Origin: Halomonas halophila
GTDB lineage: Bacteria; Pseudomonadota; Gammaproteobacteria; Pseudomonadales; Halomonadaceae
Length of the DNA: 19,763 nucleotides
Direction: 5' to 3'
Assembly (NCBI GenBank): GCA_002433675.1
Contig: DJIP01000161.1
Span: 1-19,763 of the forward strand
Numbering within the stretch: the first letter of the stretch is position 1; every line of letters begins with the position of its first letter. Made by a program: the position numbers and the translations under genes. Positions 15,199-19,763 of the stretch are shown one piece after another. The notes below the pieces were generated by a model. The model was not told the origin of the DNA. It was given only the letters and a program-made list of their open reading frames with translations, and ran no database searches.

Positions 15199-16313
15199 TA
15201 CTTGGCCTCCAGCGCCTTGCGACGCACGTAGTTGTTGAACAGCACCGCGATCAGCAGCATCGCGCCGAGGAATACCTGGAACCAGTCGGTGTTGACGCCG
15301 GTGTAGAAGATGCCCATCTGCACCATGCCGAAGATCAGCGCACCGAAGCTGGCGCCGATGGCGGAGCCATAGCCGCCGGTGAGCAGGGCGCCGCCGATGA
15401 CCACCGCGATGATCGCCTCGAGCTCCTTGAGGATGCCGCGAATGGAGTCGGCCGAGCCGGTGTCCATCACCTGCAGGGCGGCAAACACGCAGGCGGCGAA
15501 GGCGGTGAACATGAACAGCACGATCTTGACCAGATTGACCGGGACACCGACGTTGCGTGCCGCTTCCTTGTCGCCGCCGCAGGCGAAGATCCAGTTGCCG
15601 AAGCGGGTGAACAGCAACACCCAGGTGGCCAGCGCGGTCAGGCCGAGCCACCACACGATGGAGACCGGGATGCCGCTGACGGTGGGATTGCCGGCGAAGT
15701 TGGTACCGATCACGCCGATCTCGGACAGCCAGAGGAAGAAGCCCTCGCCGACCTCTCCGCTGAACAGTGCCGCGAACCAGTCGTTGCCGATGACGTCATG
15801 GACCCCGCCGATCTGGGTGCGATCCGCCATCAGGCGGGGAATGCCGATGGCCACCCCGCGCAGGATGAACAGAAAGCCCAGGGTGACAATAAAGGAAGGC
15901 AGTCCAGTCTTGACCACCAGCCAGCCGTTCAAGGCGCCGATCGCCAGGGCGCAGCCGAAGGCGAAGGACAGCGCCGCCCAGATGGGCCAGCCGTACTGTA
16001 CGGCGGGGATGGCGATCAACATGCCGGCGAAGCCGATCATCGAGCCGATCGACAGGTCGAACTCGCCACCGATCATCAACAGCGCGGCCGCCACGGCCAG
16101 GATGCCGAGCTGGGCAGAGACTTCGAGGAAGTTGATCACCCCAGCGCCGGAGAACATGCCGGTGCCCGAGGCAACCAGGGCGAAGAATACGATGACCAGC
16201 AGGGCGCCGGCGACGGAGCCGAACTCCGGTCGGTGCAGGGCTTTCTTCAGCGGACTGACGTGGGCAAGACGTTCGTCCTGATCTTGGCTGGTGGGAGAGG
16301 CGGTGGTGCTCAT
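15198..16313 (-). CDS. Sugar ABC transporter permease (BPD_transp_2 type)
   Basis: Inner-membrane permease of 371 residues with about eight to ten hydrophobic segments. ATG 16313 has AAGGAG five bases upstream; the longer in-frame extension is AT-rich promoter sequence. The family motif [17 protein letters not shown] and the later [14 protein letters not shown] loop are typical of ribose/xylose/fructose-type permeases. A second signature block, [15 protein letters not shown], is near the C-terminus. It is the first gene of the leftward operon and shares a divergent region with an inositol-dehydrogenase-like gene. Confidence 0.92.
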   Translation of the reverse strand: MSTTASPTSQDQDERLAHVSPLKKALHRPEFGSVAGALLVIVFFALVASGTGMFSGAGVINFLEVSAQLGILAVAAALLMIGGEFDLSIGSMIGFAGMLIAIPAVQYGWPIWAALSFAFGCALAIGALNGWLVVKTGLPSFIVTLGFLFILRGVAIGIPRLMADRTQIGGVHDVIGNDWFAALFSGEVGEGFFLWLSEIGVIGTNFAGNPTVSGIPVSIVWWLGLTALATWVLLFTRFGNWIFACGGDKEAARNVGVPVNLVKIVLFMFTAFAACVFAALQVMDTGSADSIRGILKELEAIIAVVIGGALLTGGYGSAIGASFGALIFGMVQMGIFYTGVNTDWFQVFLGAMLLIAVLFNNYVRRKALEAK

Positions 16314-16632
16314 GGTGACTCCTTGTGAGGGTCGTCTTGTTGTAGGGGTGGAGACGTCCGCGGTGGTGATGGACGTGTTTCGAACTCGCGGACGGATGTT
16401 TCGATTCGTCGTGTTATGAAATGTAGATTCCAAGAGAGAAATTAACAATTCAAAAATTCTATACTTTGGTCTATGCGGAATGTTTGTTCCTTTTTGCGTA
16501 GGCTGGGCAACAGGCTTGGGGGCTGCCGGGGTCTCACTGTCGATCGACGATTGATCGTGGTAATCCCGTTCGCCTGAAAGCCACCAAGGCATACCCCTTA
16601 GCGGCAATGCACATGGATACAAGGAGCAGACG
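16314..16632. other. Divergent intergenic region, sugar operon versus Gfo/Idh gene
   Basis: These 319 bases hold no gene. The centre (16410-16500) is AT-rich against a GC-rich background and holds a leftward promoter candidate (16420-16448). TTTCGA occurs twice (TTTCGAACTCG and TTTCGATTCG, 16379-16408), and GGAATGTTTGTTCC (16478-16491) is a short inverted repeat; either could be regulator sites. No copy of the LacI-type palindrome found at 19561 is present. I see no confident rightward promoter; TATACT at 16460 lacks a -35. Confidence 0.6.
16420..16448 (-). promoter_or_regulatory. Candidate promoter of the leftward sugar operon
   Basis: Minus-strand TTGTTA (16448-16443), 17 bases, then TACATT (16425-16420). 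Each hexamer matches the sigma-70 consensus at four of six positions. It predicts a leader of about 100 bases before the permease start. The AT-rich setting supports it; no other evidence is available. Confidence 0.45.
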
Positions 16633-17619
16633 ATGAAACTGGCATTGATCGGAGCAGGAAGGATCGGCAGGGTGCACGCACTGTCCATCGCCGCCCATCC
16701 CGAGGTCACGTTGGCGGCGGTAGTGGATGCCTATCCCGAGGCCGCCGAGACCCTGGCGCGGGACTTTGGCTCCCGGGCTCGGGACATCGATGACGTGTTC
16801 GAGGACCCCGAGATCGACGCCGTGCTGATCGCTTCCAGCACGGCGACCCATATCGACTACCTGGAGCGCGCCGCATCGGCAGGCAAGGCAATGCTGTGCG
16901 AGAAGCCCATCGCCCTGGACCTGGCGGCGTCACGGGCGACCGCCGAGCGCGTGGCGCAAAGCCTCTGCGCCTTGGCCTTCAATCGCCGCCATGACCCGCA
17001 GTTCTCGGCGCTCAAGGATCAATTGGGGCAGGGCCGCATCGGCAAGCTGGAGACGCTGGCGATCACCAGCCGCGACCCCGAGCCGCCGCCCCTTGAGTAC
17101 GTCAAGGGGTCAGGTGGGCTGTTCCGCGACATGATGATCCACGACTTTGATATGGCCCGCTGGCTGCTCGACGAGCCCATCGTCAGCGTCTACGCCAGCG
17201 GCAGTTGTCTGGTGGACCCGGCCATCGGTGAGGCTGGCGACGTGGACAGCGCGGTGGTGGTCATGAAGACGGCCTCAGGGCGCTTGTGCACCATCAGCAA
17301 TTCTCGGCGCGCGGTATACGGCTACGACCAGCGCATCGAGGCCTTCGGCAGTGACGGCATGTTGCAGGCCCAGAACGAGTGCGACACCCGACTCAAGTTC
17401 GTCGGCAAGCAGGGCCAACTGGAGGAAGCGCCGCGCTGGTTCTTCCTCGAGCGCTACGCCGAGGCTTATCGCCGCGAACTCGACGATTTCTACCAGAGCT
17501 GGCGGGAAGGCCGCGCGCCCCGCGCCGGCATCACCGATGGCGTCGAGGCGTTGCGGTTGGCCGAGGCGGCGGATATTTCACGTCGCGAGGGGCGCACGGT
17601 CTACGTCGAGGAGGTGTAA
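16633..17619 (+). CDS. Gfo/Idh/MocA-family dehydrogenase, inositol 2-dehydrogenase-like
   Basis: NAD-dependent dehydrogenase of 328 residues. AAGGAG lies eight bases before ATG 16633. Rossmann motif LIGAGRIGRVHA is at 5-16 and EKP contains K91. FNRRHDPQF and GGLFRDMMIHDFDMARWL are typical of IolG-type enzymes. K91, D166 and H170 have the same spacing as K97, D172 and H176 recalled for Bacillus subtilis IolG, so oxidation of an inositol or related cyclitol or sugar is plausible. It is transcribed away from the ABC operon from a shared intergenic region. No other iol genes (iolB, C, D) are in view, so the pathway is not established. Close alternatives are scyllo-inositol or sugar dehydrogenases. 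Confidence 0.9.
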   Translation: MKLALIGAGRIGRVHALSIAAHPEVTLAAVVDAYPEAAETLARDFGSRARDIDDVFEDPEIDAVLIASSTATHIDYLERAASAGKAMLCEKPIALDLAASRATAERVAQSLCALAFNRRHDPQFSALKDQLGQGRIGKLETLAITSRDPEPPPLEYVKGSGGLFRDMMIHDFDMARWLLDEPIVSVYASGSCLVDPAIGEAGDVDSAVVVMKTASGRLCTISNSRRAVYGYDQRIEAFGSDGMLQAQNECDTRLKFVGKQGQLEEAPRWFFLERYAEAYRRELDDFYQSWREGRAPRAGITDGVEALRLAEAADISRREGRTVYVEEV

Positions 17620-17659
17620 AGAGATAGAGGGGAGGCGCGAATCCATCTTTGGGTGTTGG

Positions 17660-17949
17660 CTATGTTTCCCCGCGATAGCGTCGAATCTCCGGCCCGTACT
17701 GGGCGAGTGCCCAGTCGGGCAAGTCCTCGCTGAGCCGCGTCACTAGCCCGTGGCTCAGGCTCAACAGGTGGCGGTGGGTCTTCCCGATACGTGAGTTGTC
17801 GAAGACCAGCGTGCGCTCGGCGAGCCTGACCGCCTCGCGAAGGTAGGCCAGCGTCTTGGAAAGCGCGAGTAGAGCTTGTAAAAGGTGGTCTTGCCGGCGC
17901 CATTGATCCCGGCCAGCAGGTGCAGAATAGGGGGCGGGTGGCCCCTCAT
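17660..17949 (-). pseudogene. Decayed zeta-like toxin (internal deletion and frame change)
   Basis: Reading from ATG 17949, the frame begins with a zeta-toxin-type P-loop, LHLLAGINGAGKTTFYKLY, then becomes meaningless. From about 17868 another frame gives SKTLAYLREAVRLAERTLVFDNS and continues to a TAG at 17660; this looks like the C-terminal part of zeta-like kinases. The whole central domain expected between them (roughly 80-90 residues in relatives, including the acceptor/kinase region) is missing. A single-base sequencing error cannot explain this, so a deletion that also shifted the frame is likely. No functional toxin is expected. It lies directly downstream of the ParD-like antitoxin gene, the usual order for this type of pair. 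Confidence 0.8.
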
Positions 17950-17984
17950 GAGTTATCGCGTGCCCCGCGACCACGATGGCTGGT

Positions 17985-18317
17985 CTATTGCTGTTGGCCA
18001 TCCAGCCCATGGATGTCCGCTCCGGCACCTTCGATATCCTTGAGCAAGGTGTCGTCTGTACCATCGAGAGTCTCCAGGGCCTGCCACAACATCTGGGCGT
18101 GAGCATGCTGCTCGGGAAGCGATAGTTCATCCACCGCCAGCCTGCCCTGAAGCGCCAGGTTCACCCGCTGCAGGTCGAACAGGCCGGACTCTTCGACGAA
18201 GCGACCAAGCCGAGCCCAGTACTCTATCTGGCCGTTAAGGGAGCGGGAAAACAGATCCTTGCTCTCCTTGGCGGCCGCCAGTAGTTCGTCGTCATTGAGC
18301 TTTATCGTCTGTGCCAT
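17985..18317 (-). CDS. ParD-like antitoxin of a type II toxin-antitoxin pair
   Basis: Small protein of 110 residues. AGGAA lies five bases before ATG 18317. The N-terminus MAQTIKLNDDELLAAAKESK followed by RSLNGQIEYWARLGR is the hallmark of ParD-like antitoxins (PF11903 type), in which a ribbon-helix-helix region binds DNA. The C-terminal half would bind the toxin. Its partner downstream is a broken zeta-like gene, so this antitoxin is an orphan that may persist as a regulator of its own promoter or of related loci. Gene order is antitoxin then toxin, separated by 35 bases. Confidence 0.8.
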   Translation of the reverse strand: MAQTIKLNDDELLAAAKESKDLFSRSLNGQIEYWARLGRFVEESGLFDLQRVNLALQGRLAVDELSLPEQHAHAQMLWQALETLDGTDDTLLKDIEGAGADIHGLDGQQQ

Positions 18318-18412
18318 TCGAATTCCTGCCGTTGCGCCGCGTCGCTAGTCCGCCCTTTATGGCTTGTGCGGCTGGGGCCGAGGACTGCTATTGCCTTCAA
18401 TCTAGTATAGCG

Positions 18413-18429
18413 GGTTCCAGTATGGAACC
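18413..18429. promoter_or_regulatory. Palindrome at the antitoxin promoter, candidate autoregulatory operator
   Basis: GGTTCCA-GTA-TGGAACC is a perfect seven-base inverted repeat upstream of the antitoxin gene. On the minus strand it is followed three bases later by TATACT (18409-18404), a good -10 hexamer, so the palindrome covers the -35 to spacer region. Ribbon-helix-helix antitoxins commonly bind such palindromes. It could instead act as a weak terminator for the LacI gene, whose stop is about 20 bases upstream, but no T-run follows in that direction. Confidence 0.5.
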
Positions 18430-18448
18430 TTGTTCATGCACGAGCACG

Positions 18449-19507
18449 TCAGCGCGGTTTATCGTGACGGGCCTGCGGGAGGAGGCTCTGGGCGGCGCGA
18501 TGAGAGTCACGCACCACCAGCCGGCCTGGGAGCAGCGTGGGGTCACCAGGGATGCGTCGATCGAGCAGGTGTGTGATGGCGCTGTCCACCACCGCATCGA
18601 GGTTCGGCTGGTAGCTGGTCAGACGGTAGCGCGGTGAGGCGGCCAGCTCGATATCGTCGAAGCCGACGATCGCCAGCTGTCCGTCGAGGCCGGCCTGGTG
18701 CAGGGCATCGAGGGCGCCGATGGCAAGGATGTCGTTCTCGCAGAACAGCGCATCCAGACGCTGTTGTGCCGGTGTCCTTTGCAGGTAGTCGTGCATCGCC
18801 TGATACCCCAGGGCGTGGCGATAATCCGTGGCAGTCAGCGTGGCTGCCAGGGCCAGGCCGTGATCCTCAAGCGTCTGGCGATAGCCGTCGAGACGGGGCA
18901 GTCGTGATCTGCCGCTGTCGGGGCCGGCCAGATAGCCCAGCCGTCGATGACCTTCGCCGAGCAGCAGCCGGGCGATTTCGGCGCCAGCCGCATGCTCCTG
19001 AATTGCCACGATCTGCACACCGTCCACCTCGGTGGTACGAAACAGCTGTACCAACGGCACGTGCTGGCGCTCGGTGGCAAAGCGCACGATGTCCTCGCTC
19101 AGCACCGTACCGAGAAACAACAGCCCGTCGACCTGGAAGCGCTCGGCGATATCGAGCAGCTCGCCTGAGCGCACCGGTGGTGAAATATTCAAGAGTATCG
19201 ACAGCTGGCCCCGCTGTTGCAGCGCCAGGGTGGCGGCATTCAGCATCGCCTGGGTATGCGGGTTGGCGAATTGATCGACGACGACGCCGATCAGTTGAGT
19301 GCGTCTTGTGGTCAGGCTTCGTGCCAGCAGGTTGGGGCGATAGCCCAGGGCTTCGGCGGCCTCCATCACGCGCTGTCGGGCATTCTCGGAGATCGAGGCG
19401 CCGGGAGTGAAGGCCCGCGACACCGTCCACTTGGAGACACCGGCCCGTTCGGCCACCTGGGCGGAGGTCACCTTTCGACCTTGGTCGCGATCAGAACGAA
19501 TATTCAT
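18449..19507 (-). CDS. LacI-family transcriptional regulator
   Basis: DNA-binding repressor or activator of 352 residues. AAGGAT lies five bases before ATG 19507; the upstream extension of the frame covers promoter sequence and is rejected. The helix-turn-helix is at 13-33 (VTSAQVAERAGVSKWTVSRAF) and the hinge LGYRPNLLARSL at 54-65. The rest is the periplasmic-binding-protein-like effector domain with CENDILAIGALDALHQAGL and IVGFDDIELA near the C-terminus. The effector is probably a sugar. It is divergent from a sugar isomerase gene, with a perfect LacI-type palindrome between them overlapping its own -35 box, so it likely represses itself and may control the isomerase and the nearby sugar module. 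Confidence 0.92.
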   Translation of the reverse strand: MNIRSDRDQGRKVTSAQVAERAGVSKWTVSRAFTPGASISENARQRVMEAAEALGYRPNLLARSLTTRRTQLIGVVVDQFANPHTQAMLNAATLALQQRGQLSILLNISPPVRSGELLDIAERFQVDGLLFLGTVLSEDIVRFATERQHVPLVQLFRTTEVDGVQIVAIQEHAAGAEIARLLLGEGHRRLGYLAGPDSGRSRLPRLDGYRQTLEDHGLALAATLTATDYRHALGYQAMHDYLQRTPAQQRLDALFCENDILAIGALDALHQAGLDGQLAIVGFDDIELAASPRYRLTSYQPNLDAVVDSAITHLLDRRIPGDPTLLPGRLVVRDSHRAAQSLLPQARHDKPR

Positions 19508-19536
19508 CGGCGATCCTTGACGGAATTTTTCATTCC

Positions 19537-19565
19537 ATACTAGGCTCGTGCTGGCCTGTTTGCAA
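19537..19565 (-). promoter_or_regulatory. Candidate promoter of the LacI-family gene
   Basis: Minus-strand TTGCAA (19565-19560), 17 bases, then TAGTAT (19542-19537), about 30 bases before the start codon. The -35 box is half of the LacI-type palindrome, so occupied operator would block RNA polymerase. Confidence 0.6.
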
Positions 19566-19574
19566 CCGGTTGCA
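19561..19574. promoter_or_regulatory. LacI-type operator palindrome
   Basis: TGCAACCGGTTGCA is a perfect 14-base palindrome with the central CG and AACCGGTT core typical of LacI/GalR-family operators. It lies in the 206-base region between the LacI-family gene and the divergent isomerase gene. It overlaps the -35 of the former and lies 19 bases upstream of TTGACC (19593-19598), a possible -35 for the latter whose -10 is weak. Confidence 0.8.
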
Positions 19575-19713
19575 TATGGTCGGGTGACGGTGTTGACCCT
19601 ATTGCGATTTTTGCATAAGCCACCGTCGGAAGAGCCCTTTGTGCCCGCGCCGCCGCCGATGCGTCCACTCGAACAACGGCGAAACCACACAGCCATATGA
19701 CAAGGACAATGCC

Positions 19714-19763
19714 ATGAAGCTCTCCATCTGTACCGATGCGATGGCGGACCTCAGCTTTACCGA
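19714..19763 (+). CDS. Start of a sugar phosphate isomerase/epimerase-like gene, cut by the right edge
   Basis: Only 16 codons are visible, reading MKLSICTDAMADLSFT, preceded by AAGGA seven bases before ATG. The N-terminus resembles the TIM-barrel isomerase at 10204-11172 (MKIGLVTDSLANMS): the same first beta strand followed by Thr-Asp and a helix start. A related xylose-isomerase-like protein is therefore likely, but the evidence is short. It is the probable target of the divergent LacI-family regulator. Confidence 0.65.
   Translation, partial: MKLSICTDAMADLSFT

Noticed and set aside
16613..16622. ATGGATACAA matching half of the GntR operator-like element
   Set aside because: Only the GGATACAA half matches, the TCATTTTT half is absent, and it lies at the ribosome-binding site of the 16633 gene. 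Chance is the simpler reading.
18387..18448. Palindrome as an intrinsic terminator of the LacI-family gene
   Set aside because: No T-run follows the stem on the minus strand, and a -10-like box lies immediately beyond it; an operator is the better reading.
1..19763. CRISPR arrays, tRNA or rRNA genes, insertion sequences, prophage or integrase genes
   Set aside because: I saw no regularly spaced repeats, tRNA-like cloverleaf, transposase or integrase motifs in any part of the window.

Overview
The window is high-GC DNA with densely packed genes, strong Shine-Dalgarno sites and several GTG starts. Gene content (NCS1 permease, FCD-type GntR regulator, MFS carrier, sugar ABC transporter, Gfo/Idh/MocA dehydrogenases) suggests a gammaproteobacterium of the Halomonas/Chromohalobacter type. 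That assignment is inference; there is no rRNA or other phylogenetic marker here. Almost everything is catabolic or accessory.

Region A (1-7767) looks like a small-molecule uptake and degradation module. An NCS1 nucleobase/hydantoin-type permease (minus strand, cut by the left edge) is divergent from a GntR regulator with two winged-helix domains. Downstream on the plus strand are a 293-residue polysaccharide-deacetylase-fold amidohydrolase (HpPgdA / cyclic-imidase type), an MFS carrier, two SDR dehydrogenases and a duplicated-half membrane protein. Four copies of a related element (GGATACAAANNTCATTTTT or its complement) lie in the promoter regions of the permease, the regulator and the amidohydrolase operon, and are the best candidate operators for the GntR protein. 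The substrate is not known; a cyclic imide, hydantoin or similar ring amide is the leading guess.

Region B (7840-17619) is a carbohydrate or polyol module. One long leftward operon runs from 16313 to an intrinsic terminator at 7863-7840: ABC permease, ABC ATPase, SDR, PhyH-type Fe(II)/2-oxoglutarate dioxygenase, periplasmic binding protein, xylose-isomerase-like epimerase and two Gfo/Idh/MocA oxidoreductases. A third Gfo/Idh/MocA enzyme, with inositol-dehydrogenase-like catalytic spacing, is divergent at 16633. Transport plus several oxidoreductases, an isomerase and a dioxygenase suggests uptake and stepwise oxidation of a modified sugar or cyclitol. The dioxygenase is the unusual part.

Region C (17660-18429) is a decayed toxin-antitoxin locus: an intact ParD-like antitoxin gene and a zeta-type toxin that has lost its middle and changed frame, with a palindrome at the likely promoter.

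Region D (18449-19763) holds a LacI-family regulator (minus) divergent from another sugar-phosphate isomerase/epimerase (plus, cut by the right edge). A perfect LacI-type palindrome, TGCAACCGGTTGCA, lies between them and overlaps the -35 box of the regulator. Several strong intercistronic hairpins without U-tracts lie inside the operons.
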